From Rhodobacterales bacterium (GTDB taxonomy: Bacteria; Pseudomonadota; Alphaproteobacteria; Rhodobacterales; Rhodobacteraceae): DNA of 64,000 bases. Each line of letters begins with the position of its first letter. Within the stretch, counting starts at the first letter, position 1. The notes below the pieces were generated by a model. It was not told the DNA's origin. It saw nothing but the letters and a program-made list of their open reading frames with translations, and ran no database searches. The translations under genes and the position numbers were made by a program. Location of the stretch: the NCBI GenBank assembly GCA_021155205.1, contig JAJNPS010000028.1, positions 1-64,000 of the forward strand, in the 5' to 3' direction. Below, piece after piece: positions 1 through 7,589 of this stretch.

Positions 1-85
1 TCTCCCGCCGCGTCCGGCCACTGGTCAGTGCGAGCCGCACCGCTTCACGCCGAAACTCCGGCGTCGGTCTGTTCCCGTTTCCCAT
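1..85 (-). CDS. IS3-family transposase OrfA, N-terminal fragment at window edge
   Basis: The minus-strand ATG is at 85 and is preceded by a near-perfect ribosome binding site (AGGAGGT, about 5 nt away). The 28 visible residues begin MGNGNRPTPEFRREAVRLAL, the opening of the helix-turn-helix DNA-binding OrfA of IS3-type elements, which recognises the element ends and is normally fused to the OrfB integrase by frameshifting. The gene continues beyond the window, so completeness and OrfB cannot be judged. The family call rests on a short stretch. Confidence 0.6.
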   Translation of the reverse strand, partial: MGNGNRPTPEFRREAVRLALTSGRTRRE

Positions 86-106
86 AGAACACCTCCTGGT
101 TCCTCA
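1..106 (-). mobile_element. End of an IS3-family insertion sequence (partial, runs off the window)
   Basis: The first gene of an IS3-like transposase starts at 85 and reads off the left edge. Upstream of it, reading on the minus strand, the sequence begins TGAGGAACC at 106. IS3-type elements usually start with TG, and the interrupted primase frame ends exactly at this TGA, so I place the element boundary at about 106. The other end and the target duplication lie outside the window. Confidence 0.6.
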
Positions 107-433
107 GTTGGTGCTCTCCACATTTTCCGGGCAAGTCCAAAGATGGCACCCACCGGACGGCGAGCGAACCATGATCGGTGTCTCCCCGAAGCGCTTAAGG
201 GTGTCGTTCAAGAGTTGATCATTGGGACTGTCGATGTCGACGACCGTGACGCGCGTGCGCGTCCCTGCCACGAATGCCAGCGCTTCGGCTTCAGGAAATT
301 TTAGAGGAAGCTGACCCGACAGACGGCTGCCTATTGTCTGATACCCGCTGACGGCTGGCTTCTTACCTTCGGTCGGAAAGGTCGGGATGCCGTGCGCTGC
401 ATAGACCGGCTGATACTTTGCGAAAATGCCCAA
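104..433 (-). pseudogene. Bifunctional DNA primase/polymerase (PrimPol-type) N-terminal domain, truncated by IS
   Basis: The 109 residues resemble the N-terminal prim-pol domain of plasmid and phage replication proteins: MGIFAKYQPVYAAHGIPTFP at the start, then a VVDIDSPND stretch (an acidic metal-binding motif of this domain), then a SPSGGCHLW segment that matches the family's usual S-G-x-H motif. Family members normally run 250 to 900 residues with a helicase or DNA-binding part downstream. This one stops right after residue 109 at a TGA that appears to be the first three bases of the neighbouring IS element. It was probably the replication gene of the same integrative element as the integrase at 1542. 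A short residual protein might still be made but would lack most of the catalytic fold. Confidence 0.65.
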
Positions 434-541
434 TTTGGGCGCTCCTTGTGGAGCCCGCCGAGAGGTCGAACTTGCCGTGACTGTTGTTATCGTATAACGT
501 CAGTTTTGCCCGGAAGCGCCCCTGGAAGGCTGTTCCTTTTG

Positions 542-574
542 GAGCCCCGGTCCTTGAGTGAAGGGCTGGGGCTC
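542..574. terminator. Stem-loop between AlpA-like gene and truncated primase
   Basis: GAGCCCC (542-548) pairs with GGGGCTC (568-574), with partial inner pairing between, followed by TTT on the plus strand. It lies just past the minus-strand excisionase gene. There is no T-run on the minus strand, so intrinsic termination of that gene is uncertain. Confidence 0.3.
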
Positions 575-587
575 TTTCATGTTCGGG

Positions 588-782
588 CTATGCGGCCACG
601 CTGTTACCTGCGGTGACGCCCTCGATCTCAGATCGACGCCAGCGTGTCAGCCCGCCGATTTTGAAGGACTTGGGAATGATCCCAGTCTTTTCCCAACGCC
701 AGACGGTTGAGACGCTGGCGTTGAAGTACTGAGCGACTTCGCGGACGTCCATGCTGTAAGAGGGAAGCGGGCGTTTTGTCAT
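588..782 (-). CDS. AlpA/excisionase-like helix-turn-helix DNA-binding protein
   Basis: This 64-residue protein starts at the ATG at 782, with a modest AAAGG ribosome binding site. Residues about 11 to 54 (MDVREVAQYFNASVSTVWRW, then a GIIPKSFKIGGLTRWR-type wing) match the compact MerR-like HTH of AlpA/Xis regulators, in which a small protein binds near the attachment site and directs excision or activates the integrase. The frame stays open upstream to 1097, but that part overlaps the 874-1545 gene and lacks plausible content, so the short start is preferred. Its place two genes after the integrase fits an excisionase role in a P4-like satellite or integrative element. Confidence 0.75.
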   Translation of the reverse strand: MTKRPLPSYSMDVREVAQYFNASVSTVWRWEKTGIIPKSFKIGGLTRWRRSEIEGVTAGNSVAA

Positions 783-873
783 CTGGTGGCCTTTCTCGTT
801 AACCTGATGCCAAACCATCGCATGGCGCTGCACATCAACGAATGCACACGGCCCGAAACCTCCCCACGCTCCG

Positions 874-1545
874 TCAACCTTGCCGCTTCGACCTGCTGTT
901 ACGTCGTGCGCCCCTGAAAATGTCTCTGATTGCCTCGGGTTGAGGCACAGCATTTGGAAAGTCTGCGAGGACCGGATGCTGATTGAGGCGCTCGACCAGC
1001 GCTCTAGAAGTGGCCACTTCGTCAAGCGGTGGCCAATCCCAAGGGTCGTCAGTCGTCTTTTCAGCCCTGCGGATTTCCCAGTGGTTCTCCTCATCAAGCA
1101 AATCGCGGATGCGCATCGTCAGCAGTTTCACGCCAATGCGACCCAATGGAACGCCCTTTTGTGAAGGTCGTTCTGCCTCAAGCAACGCAGCGGCACGGCC
1201 GATGATGCTGAACCCTTGGACCATGTTTATGGGGCGGTCCGGTCCACACCGAAGGTCAGCCGCGGCCTGATGCCTGGCGAGATCGAACAGCAGAGGGTCA
1301 ACCAGAACGAGGTCACTGAAGGCGTCCCAGTTTAAGAGCCAAACGCTGGGCCACTTCGATTGATCCTTAAGCGGAAAAGGCGACTTAATCTGCCTGTGCA
1401 ACCAAGCTAGGAGCTCAAGATGTTGATCCAAGACGCGCCGGTGCGCCTCGACCTCTTCCTCCCACTCCGCCTCGATCGCACGAATTTCCTGGCGAATTTC
1501 AAGATCAAGCGCCGCAACCTCGGCTGGCGTAGGCGCTTTCGTCAC
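874..1545 (-). CDS. Unknown 223-aa protein translationally coupled to integrase
   Basis: I do not recognise this protein. Its start (ATG at 1545) overlaps the integrase stop by 4 bases, so the two are almost certainly co-translated. It is soluble-looking, with an acidic coiled-coil-like segment at residues about 10 to 55 (many E/R residues around EIRAIEAEWEEEVEAHRR), a middle hydrophobic part with LVLVDPLLFDLARHQ, and a basic C-terminus (ARRNSRSKRQG). No catalytic motif or membrane segment is visible. Genes placed immediately after P4-type integrases can be cargo or recombination accessory genes; which applies here cannot be decided from sequence. Confidence 0.7.
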   Translation of the reverse strand: MTKAPTPAEVAALDLEIRQEIRAIEAEWEEEVEAHRRVLDQHLELLAWLHRQIKSPFPLKDQSKWPSVWLLNWDAFSDLVLVDPLLFDLARHQAAADLRCGPDRPINMVQGFSIIGRAAALLEAERPSQKGVPLGRIGVKLLTMRIRDLLDEENHWEIRRAEKTTDDPWDWPPLDEVATSRALVERLNQHPVLADFPNAVPQPEAIRDIFRGARRNSRSKRQG

Positions 1546-2750
1546 GCGCGTACCAACTGCACAACGTCACCTGCAATCGCCCCCGTCGCATAGCGCGCCC
1601 AAGCGTTCATCAATTCCCGCCGCCGGTCCATGAGATCAGAACGAGCATAAGCCTGAACCACAGAGTTGCCTGTGGCGTGGCTTAGAGCCGCCTCGGCTAG
1701 CTCGGGGTCAGCCTTCGCGCTTTCGCTGCACCAGTCCCGGAAAGCCGACCGGAAGCCATGCGTCGTGAAGCCGTCAACACCCATGCGGCCGAACATCAGC
1801 TTGAACGCCATGTCGCTAAGAGGCCGCACGCCGTCCTTGCCGCGCTTTGGGGAGGGGAAGCACAGCACGGGGTCAAGACCGCGCATGTTCTCAAGGATTG
1901 CCACAGCTTCAGGCGCCAGCGGCACCCGATGCGGCTTACCACGCTTCATGCGGTCGGCAGGAACATTCCAAGTTGCTCCCTCAAAGTCGATCTCTTGCCA
2001 GTTTGCCCCGCGCGCCTCGCCAGACCGCGCTGCCGTCAGGATGATGAAACGCAGGCACGCAGATGAAATGCTGTCTCGGTCGGTCAGTTGTGACCAGAAG
2101 CCTGGCACCTCACGCCAAGGCAGCGCGGCAAGGTGCGTCTTGACCTTGCGGACCTGCGATAGACCAAGCCCGATCTGATCAACGGGGTTTTCGCCTTGAA
2201 AGTGTCCCTCGCCCTTGGCCCATTGAAAGATCGTGTGAAGTCGCTGGCGAACGCGCCGACCGGTTTCAACCCTCGATGTCCAGATGGGTTCAAGCACTTT
2301 GACAAGATCGGCGCGCGTGACCGACTGGATCGGCTTGTTCTCAAGGCGTGGAAAGGCATGAAGCTTCAAGCCGCTGAGCCAGGTGTCGGCATGCTTCTTG
2401 TTCTTCCATTTGGGGAGAAGTGTCGCGTGGACGGCTTCGGCTGCTTTGCCAAAGGTCATCTGATTTCGGTCTGCGGCCTCTTTGGCAGCCCGCACAATCG
2501 CCTTGCGCTCTGCATCTGGGTCTCGCCCGGCCCGTGCCGCCTTGCGCAGTTCCGTGGCCTTCTCGCGCGCATGGGCGAGAGAGACCAGGTCGACACTGCC
2601 GACGCCCAATTCCCGGCGCTTGCCATGGATCACCGTTCTGACAATCCAACTCTTTGCGCCCGTTGGCCCGACACGCAGGTAAAGACCACTGCCATCCCCA
2701 TACATCCCAGGCTCGCGCTTGGCCTCGATCCCCTTGACGGTCAGCGGCAT
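1542..2750 (-). CDS. Tyrosine recombinase integrase, P4-like with Arm DNA-binding domain
   Basis: The 402-residue integrase starts at the ATG at 2750, preceded by a GGAAGGG ribosome binding site; the frame is open to 2948, but that extension looks non-coding. The N-terminus (MPLTVKGIEAKREPGMYGDG, then SGLYLRV) is the DUF4102 arm-binding domain of P4-family integrases. A core-binding domain follows (about 110-205), then the catalytic domain with Arg in TAARSGEARG, the H-x-x-R box in THGFRSAFRDW, a second conserved His in LSHATG and the nucleophilic Tyr in QAYARSD. All catalytic residues are present, so it should be active. It overlaps the downstream 223-aa gene. The attachment site is expected between 2751 and 2957. 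Confidence 0.93.
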   Translation of the reverse strand: MPLTVKGIEAKREPGMYGDGSGLYLRVGPTGAKSWIVRTVIHGKRRELGVGSVDLVSLAHAREKATELRKAARAGRDPDAERKAIVRAAKEAADRNQMTFGKAAEAVHATLLPKWKNKKHADTWLSGLKLHAFPRLENKPIQSVTRADLVKVLEPIWTSRVETGRRVRQRLHTIFQWAKGEGHFQGENPVDQIGLGLSQVRKVKTHLAALPWREVPGFWSQLTDRDSISSACLRFIILTAARSGEARGANWQEIDFEGATWNVPADRMKRGKPHRVPLAPEAVAILENMRGLDPVLCFPSPKRGKDGVRPLSDMAFKLMFGRMGVDGFTTHGFRSAFRDWCSESAKADPELAEAALSHATGNSVVQAYARSDLMDRRRELMNAWARYATGAIAGDVVQLVRA

Positions 2751-2929
2751 TTCCAATCCCTTCCGCTCGCCTGACCCTCCAATCATCCCACCACTTGGCA
2801 TGCGCTTTGGTGGGACAATGGTGGGACAGATTGCGTCAACATGAAACAGATTGATACATGAACACGGATATGATAGCAATAAAAACAGGATGATATGAGA
2901 TAGGTTTGCGTCAGATTGGTTTAGCAGTT

Positions 2930-2950
2930 TGGTGGACCTCGGCTCCACCA
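2930..2950. other. Inverted repeat between integrase and hexosaminidase (candidate att region or terminator)
   Basis: TGGTGGA (2930-2936) and TCCACCA (2944-2950) form a perfect 7-bp stem with a 7-nt loop. It sits between the island integrase and the chromosomal hexosaminidase 3' end, where the island boundary should be. There is no T-run, so intrinsic termination is unlikely. The second arm ends in CCACCA as tRNA genes do, but no T-arm precedes it. Confidence 0.35.
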
Positions 2951-2957
2951 GCCTCTC

Positions 2958-4790
2958 CTACGCCATGCGATACCGCGCCCACCCGATGCGGTCGAACACC
3001 GGCGCATAATGCCCGGCAAGCGCGCGCAGCCCCACCCCGTCCACGCTGTCATTCACATCCCAGGCCTTGTTTGCCAGCCCCAGTATCCGCGGCGCCAGCA
3101 TCGGTTCCATCTGGGCGTCCTCGGTCGTGAATTCGCCCCAGAAACAGCCCTGCACGCCCACGACACGCTGCGCGATGTCTTCGGCGCCTTTCGGTATAGG
3201 CTTCCACGAAACGGTATCCTCCAGCGCGATGAAGCCAGCCCAGGCGGCACCCCAGTCGTCCGGGTCGGCGGTGTGGGCCATGTCGAGATAGGTGTGCTGC
3301 GCCGGGCACATGACCACATCATGTCCCATTCGCGCGGCGGCGACCCCCGGACCCTGGCCAGTCCATGAAAACAGCAGCGCATTGTGCCCGATGCCGCCTT
3401 GGGCACCCTTGGCGGCCTCTTCCCAGGCGGCGGGGCGGATGCCCTGGGCGGTCAGGCGTCCGGCAAGCCGCGCCATTGTCCACCCTTGCAGGTCGTCGCG
3501 ACCCTGCAGCCCCTCACGCGATTTCAGCGCACTTGCGGCGGGCGACTGGTCCCAGGCGGCGGGGGGCAATTCGTCGCAGCCAAGGTGCAGGATGCCGATG
3601 GGGAACAACGACGCCACCTCGGTCGTCAGGGGTTCCAGCAGCGCCCAGGTCTCGGGCTTGGCAGGGTTGAGGATGTTGCGGGGATAGCCCTGGATACTGA
3701 CCTCGGGCAGGGGGTCGGACTGGTCGGTCAGGCCGGGGATCACCGCATTGATGCAATAGCTGTGGGCGGGCACCTCGATCTCGGGCAGGATTTCGATGTG
3801 CAGGTCGATGGCATGGGCGATCAGGGCGGCGACATCTGCCCTGGAATAGCTGCCGCCCGCCCGGATGCCGCCGCCAAAGACGCCGGGGACGGGCAGGCCT
3901 TCGCCGCGAAAGGCGGTCAGCCGCCAGAGGTCGGGGGCGCAGTCGACCTGCAGGCGGAACGCTTCGTCATCGGCAAAGTGCCAGTGAAAGCGGTTGAGCT
4001 TGAAAAGGGCCATCACGTCCAGCAGGCGACGGATCGTCGCGATCTGAAAGAAATGCCGCGCGCAGTCGAGGTGCTGGCCACGATAGCCAAAGCGCGGGGC
4101 GTCGGTGATGGTGCCGCAGGGCAGTTTCTCGCCATAGGTTTCGCGCAGGTTCAAAAGCGTGATGCCGGCAGCGAAAATGCCTGCGGGGCCAGCGGCGCGC
4201 AGGGTGATGGATGTTGCCTCAAGGATCAGAACGTAAGCCTCTGCCGGCAAAGACGGATCCGTTTCAATAGCGACGGGCGCACCGCTGGCTGTCAGGAACG
4301 GGGGCAATCCAAGGCGGGCTGCCAGCCGGGCGACGGGTCCCAGAGCCTTGCGATCGCCCGCAAAGCCGATGGCCGTCAGCGTGCCTCCACTGGGTCGCCA
4401 GCCGGTCGGTTGCGGGATCAGGCGAAGGCCGTCGAAAGGGGGGGACTCGGGCGCATCGTCGGCCGGACCAATGCCAAGCGCCAGCGGTGGAAGCGGCATC
4501 GTCTTGTTCCTGACGCGCAAATACGCTCCCAGCGGCAGCCAGGCGCGGTTGCGGGGCGCGTAGTCGGGGTTCTCGTGCGCCAGCCGCACATGCGCGACCT
4601 CGCCTGCATTGAGATCCGGCAACTGCACCTCGCCATATCCCGCGACCCGGCGCACCATCGTGCCACCAGAGACGACACGCGGTGCCGCCATCAGGGAAAA
4701 GCAGAACACCGGCGCGGCAAGGTTTTCGTCGCTGCCGATCTCGCAGGCGATCTCGCGGCCCTCGATGCGGGCGGAAAAGGTCAGGGTCAC
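2958..4790 (-). CDS. Beta-N-acetylhexosaminidase, GH20, apparently cytosolic
   Basis: This 610-residue glycoside hydrolase removes terminal GlcNAc or GalNAc from oligosaccharides using the substrate's acetamido group as nucleophile. Residues about 115-225 form the GH20 N-terminal domain, and the TIM barrel follows with RGQHLDCARHFF, KLNRFHWHFADDEAFRLQ, EIEVPAHS and the catalytic Asp-Glu pair in LGCDELP (about D406-E407); the SWTGQG and GCFWGEF segments close the active site. No signal peptide is visible (start MTLTFSARIEGREIACEI), so it should act on imported oligosaccharides. Its GTG start overlaps the repressor stop (GTGA), making it the second gene of a repressor operon. Substrate preference between GlcNAc and GalNAc is not readable from sequence. 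Confidence 0.93.
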   Translation of the reverse strand: MTLTFSARIEGREIACEIGSDENLAAPVFCFSLMAAPRVVSGGTMVRRVAGYGEVQLPDLNAGEVAHVRLAHENPDYAPRNRAWLPLGAYLRVRNKTMPLPPLALGIGPADDAPESPPFDGLRLIPQPTGWRPSGGTLTAIGFAGDRKALGPVARLAARLGLPPFLTASGAPVAIETDPSLPAEAYVLILEATSITLRAAGPAGIFAAGITLLNLRETYGEKLPCGTITDAPRFGYRGQHLDCARHFFQIATIRRLLDVMALFKLNRFHWHFADDEAFRLQVDCAPDLWRLTAFRGEGLPVPGVFGGGIRAGGSYSRADVAALIAHAIDLHIEILPEIEVPAHSYCINAVIPGLTDQSDPLPEVSIQGYPRNILNPAKPETWALLEPLTTEVASLFPIGILHLGCDELPPAAWDQSPAASALKSREGLQGRDDLQGWTMARLAGRLTAQGIRPAAWEEAAKGAQGGIGHNALLFSWTGQGPGVAAARMGHDVVMCPAQHTYLDMAHTADPDDWGAAWAGFIALEDTVSWKPIPKGAEDIAQRVVGVQGCFWGEFTTEDAQMEPMLAPRILGLANKAWDVNDSVDGVGLRALAGHYAPVFDRIGWARYRMA

Positions 4791-5548
4791 GCCGGTTGCT
4801 CCAGCCGCAGGTCGGCGACGAAATCATAGATGTCGGACCGGTACAGGCCGCGCGTGAACTCGATCGGGCGACCGGATGGCAGATAGGCGGTGCGGTCGAT
4901 GCGCAGCACTGCAACACCCTCGGGCAGGTTCAACAGTCTGGCATCCGCACCCGTCACGTTGACCGCGGTGATGCGCTGAACCGCACGGGTCGGCGCCGTG
5001 CCTGCGGCGCGCAACACGTCATAAAGCGAGGTTTCCACAGCATCGGGGTCAGGCAGGATGTCGGTGGGCAGAGACGACCACTCCAGGGCCATCACCGTGT
5101 CGTCGGCGCTGCGCAGGCGATCGACGCGGGCGACCCGGTCGGTCCCGCCCAGACCCAGCGCAATCTGTTCATCCGGGTTGGGCAGGAAAATTCCCCGGCG
5201 CAGGATGCGGCTGGAAGATGCCTTGCCGCGCTGGCGCATGTATTCTGTAAACGACAGCAGGGCCGACAGCGAATGTTCCAGCTTGGCCCGCGGGGACTTC
5301 ACGAAGGTTCCCGCCCCCCGGCGCTGTTCCAGCACGCCATCCTCGACCAGTTGGGCCACGGCCTTGCGCACCGTCACCCGGCTGACATCGGCAATCTCGG
5401 CCAGTTCGCGTTCGGGCGGCAACTGGCTTGCAACCGGCAGGTCGCCCGCCGCGATGGCCTCGGCAAGATGGCGGTAAAGCTGTTCATAGCGCGGTCCGCG
5501 CCCCGCACGGAACCAGCTAGGCGGCCTGAAGAAGGCAAGAGCGTCCAT
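4787..5548 (-). CDS. GntR-family (HutC/NagR-like) transcriptional repressor of amino-sugar genes
   Basis: The 253-residue regulator has a winged-helix DNA-binding domain at about residues 18-85 (YEQLYRHLAEAIAAGDLP, RELAEIADVSRVTVRKAVAQ, then GAGTFV) and a UTRA ligand-binding domain at about 105-245 (ending RPIEFTRGLYRSDIYDF, typical of HutC-type members such as NagR and DasR, which bind phosphorylated amino sugars). It is transcribed away from the ABC transporter operon and is coupled to the hexosaminidase gene, so it most likely represses both directions through the boxes at 5567-5682 and is released by GlcNAc-6-P, GlcN-6-P or a GalNAc counterpart. The ligand is inferred from context. Confidence 0.9.
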   Translation of the reverse strand: MDALAFFRPPSWFRAGRGPRYEQLYRHLAEAIAAGDLPVASQLPPERELAEIADVSRVTVRKAVAQLVEDGVLEQRRGAGTFVKSPRAKLEHSLSALLSFTEYMRQRGKASSSRILRRGIFLPNPDEQIALGLGGTDRVARVDRLRSADDTVMALEWSSLPTDILPDPDAVETSLYDVLRAAGTAPTRAVQRITAVNVTGADARLLNLPEGVAVLRIDRTAYLPSGRPIEFTRGLYRSDIYDFVADLRLEQPA

Positions 5549-5566
5549 GCTGCGCCTGACCCCGTA

Positions 5567-5600
5567 AATTGGTATTATTCAAAAATGACCAATACTGGTC
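5567..5600. promoter_or_regulatory. Candidate GntR operator pair next to the repressor gene
   Basis: AATTGGTATTA (5567-5577) is followed by the imperfect palindrome GACCAATACTGGTC (5587-5600, arms GACCA and TGGTC). HutC-type GntR proteins recognise sites of the TGGTC/GACCA type, so these are likely binding sites. They lie 19 to 52 bp upstream of the repressor start, fitting autoregulation. Confidence 0.6.
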
Positions 5601-5654
5601 TTTCGCGCAGGATGCCCCAGAATCTGACGCAAAAACAAGCAAAAACTTCCAAAA

Positions 5655-5683
5655 TTGCCAATTTTCTCCATAATTGGTATTAA
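5655..5683 (+). promoter_or_regulatory. Candidate sigma-70 promoter of the amino-sugar transport operon
   Basis: TTGCCA (5655-5660) and TATTAA (5678-5683) are separated by 17 bp, a good housekeeping spacing, in an AT-rich stretch. Transcription would start near 5690, leaving a leader of about 90 nt before the permease gene. A repressor-box copy overlaps the -10 element. Confidence 0.5.
5672..5682. promoter_or_regulatory. Second copy of the GntR box overlapping the -10 element
   Basis: AATTGGTATTA recurs exactly, 105 bp from the first copy at 5567. That is ten helical turns, so repressor dimers at both sites would face the same side of the DNA. A weaker TTTTGGTAT follows near 5704. Occupancy here would block RNA polymerase. 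Confidence 0.55.
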
Positions 5684-5782
5684 GTAGGTAGTAATTCGAA
5701 AAAGTTTTGGTATCGTTAAGGCAATGGGGGGGATTCGGTGGCCGCAGCCCTGCGCCGCCGTGTTCGATGTCACGGGGATCGC

Positions 5783-6703
5783 ATGGCCGACACTGGCAGA
5801 ACCACGCAGCCCGCACGCCGCCGTGCCGTGACAGAGTCGGTTTTCGCCTGGTGCCTGATCGCGCCCGCACTGATTTTCATCGCCGTCATTGTCGCCTGGC
5901 CGCTGGTTGAAACGGTGCGTCTGTCCTTCACCAATGCCGACATGGGCGGCGAGGAATGGGTGGGCCTGGCCAACTATGAAAAGCTGATGGCCTCGCCCCG
6001 GTTCTACGAGATCATCGGGCGGACGTTCTTCTGGATGGTGCTGTCGGTGGGGCTGAAACTGGTGTTCGGGCTGATCGGGGCGACCTTGCTGAATGCCGCG
6101 GTGCCGGGGCGGGGGTTGTTCCGGGTGCTGGTCATGCCGCCCTGGGTGATCCCGATCGCCATCGGCTGCATCGGCTGGCTGTGGCTGTACAACGGCTATT
6201 TCGGGCTGATCTCGGGTGTCGCGATGCGCACGGGGCTGATCGACGGGCCTTATGAGATCCTCGCCTACAAGACCTCGGCCTTTTACGCCGCCATCCTGAC
6301 CGATGTCTGGGTCGGTACGCCGATGGTCAGCCTGTTCTTTCTGGCCGCGATGCAGGGCGTCAGCCGCGATCTGTACGAGGCGGCCTGGGTCGACGGGGCG
6401 GGGCGCTGGTACCGCTTCCGGCGCATCACCATCCCGCAGATCATGCCGGTGATCGTGTCGATGGCGCTGCTGTCGGCGATCTGGACCTTCAACAGTTTCG
6501 AAATCATCTGGATCCTGACGCAAGGCGGGCCGCGCGGCGGCACCACGACGATGATCATCGACACCTACAAGACCGCGATCGGCAATTTCAAGTTCGGCGA
6601 GGGTGCTGCGCGTGCCGTGGTGATCGTGGTGCTGCTGGCGGCGTTCAGTCTGGTCTATCTGCGGGTGCTGACCTGGGTGAACCGGAAATATGCGGTGAAA
6701 TGA
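5783..6703 (+). CDS. Sugar ABC transporter permease, MalF-like
   Basis: This inner-membrane subunit of a binding-protein-dependent sugar importer has about six membrane segments, beginning with FAWCLIAPALIFIAVIVAWP. The cytoplasmic EAA loop that contacts the ATPase is visible as YEAAWVDGAGRWYRFRRITIPQI near residue 205 (with the conserved E-A-A and G). I chose the ATG at 5783 (306 residues); a GTG at 5738 behind a G-rich site is an alternative and would add 15 residues. It is the first gene of the operon and ends one base before the second permease. Context suggests the substrate is an amino sugar or chitobiose-like oligosaccharide. Confidence 0.9.
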   Translation: MADTGRTTQPARRRAVTESVFAWCLIAPALIFIAVIVAWPLVETVRLSFTNADMGGEEWVGLANYEKLMASPRFYEIIGRTFFWMVLSVGLKLVFGLIGATLLNAAVPGRGLFRVLVMPPWVIPIAIGCIGWLWLYNGYFGLISGVAMRTGLIDGPYEILAYKTSAFYAAILTDVWVGTPMVSLFFLAAMQGVSRDLYEAAWVDGAGRWYRFRRITIPQIMPVIVSMALLSAIWTFNSFEIIWILTQGGPRGGTTTMIIDTYKTAIGNFKFGEGAARAVVIVVLLAAFSLVYLRVLTWVNRKYAVK

Positions 6704-6704
6704 C

Positions 6705-7550
6705 ATGCTGATGGACCGCTACAGCCTTTTGCAAAAGATCGGCATCTACGCCGCGATCGCGTTGTTCCTGACCTTCATGCTGCTGCCGTTCTTCGAGATG
6801 TTCATGACCAGCCTGCGCCCCATGGAGCATCTGTTCCGCAGCCCCTATCAGTTCTGGTCTGACGGGTTCGGCTTTGACGCCTATGAACGGATGTGGGTCA
6901 CGGTGCCGCTTCTGGGTCGCTATATCGCAAACTCGATCTTCATCGCGCTGTCGGTGACGGGGCTGACGATGATCTTTGTCATCCCTGCGGCCTATGCCTA
7001 TGCGCGGCTGGAGTTTCCGTTCAAGTCGGCAAGCCTGGGCGCGTTTCTGGGCGTCAACATGTTCACCGGCGCGGTCCTGCTGATCCCGCTCTACCGTGTG
7101 CTGCGGACTCTGGGGATGCTGAACACCTATTGGGCGATGATCATTCCGGGGGTGGCTTTCCTGATCCCGACCGGCATCTGGCTGCTTCGCTCCTACCTTG
7201 AGAAAATCCCCAAGGAACTGGAAGAGGCCGCCTATGTCGATGGCGCAAGCCGCCTTTATACCCTGCGCCGCGTGGTGCTGCCGCTGGCGGTGCCGGGGCT
7301 GATCGTGGTCGGCGTGTCGGTGTTCATCGCGGCCTATGCCCAGCAGTTCCTGTTCGCGATCACCTTCAACAACATCCGCGAATACCAGCCGCTGCCTGCG
7401 GGCCTGTTCGAATTCATCGGCTATCAGACGACAACCTGGAACGAGATGATGGCTGCGGCGCTGGTCGGCGTACTGCCGGTCATGGTGATCTTCCTGTTCC
7501 TGCAAAAGTACCTCGTCGCCGGGCTGACCGCCGGTGCCATGAAAGAGTGA
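6705..7550 (+). CDS. Sugar ABC transporter permease, MalG-like
   Basis: The second permease (281 residues) completes the membrane pore. It shows the MalG/LacG pattern: an N-terminal membrane helix (IGIYAAIALFLTFMLLPFF), a long periplasmic loop, then five helices, with the EAA motif LEEAAYVDGASRLYTLRRVV near residue 170. A second ATG at 6711 is possible. It begins one base after the MalF-like gene's stop and is followed 39 bp later by the binding protein. Substrate is inferred from the neighbouring NagA, AgaS and hexosaminidase genes. Confidence 0.92.
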   Translation: MLMDRYSLLQKIGIYAAIALFLTFMLLPFFEMFMTSLRPMEHLFRSPYQFWSDGFGFDAYERMWVTVPLLGRYIANSIFIALSVTGLTMIFVIPAAYAYARLEFPFKSASLGAFLGVNMFTGAVLLIPLYRVLRTLGMLNTYWAMIIPGVAFLIPTGIWLLRSYLEKIPKELEEAAYVDGASRLYTLRRVVLPLAVPGLIVVGVSVFIAAYAQQFLFAITFNNIREYQPLPAGLFEFIGYQTTTWNEMMAAALVGVLPVMVIFLFLQKYLVAGLTAGAMKE

Positions 7551-7589
7551 CGACCAAGAAACCGACGTTCAACAACGGGAGAAAGACGA

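Noticed and set aside
2944..2950. CCACCA end resembling a tRNA or tmRNA 3' terminus at the island boundary
   Set aside because: No T-arm consensus or acceptor partner precedes it; better explained as one arm of a simple hairpin.
3384..4829. Long plus-strand open frame (481 codons) opposite the hexosaminidase
   Set aside because: Antisense to a GH20 gene with complete motifs; product is low-complexity and lacks any domain. Typical GC-rich shadow.
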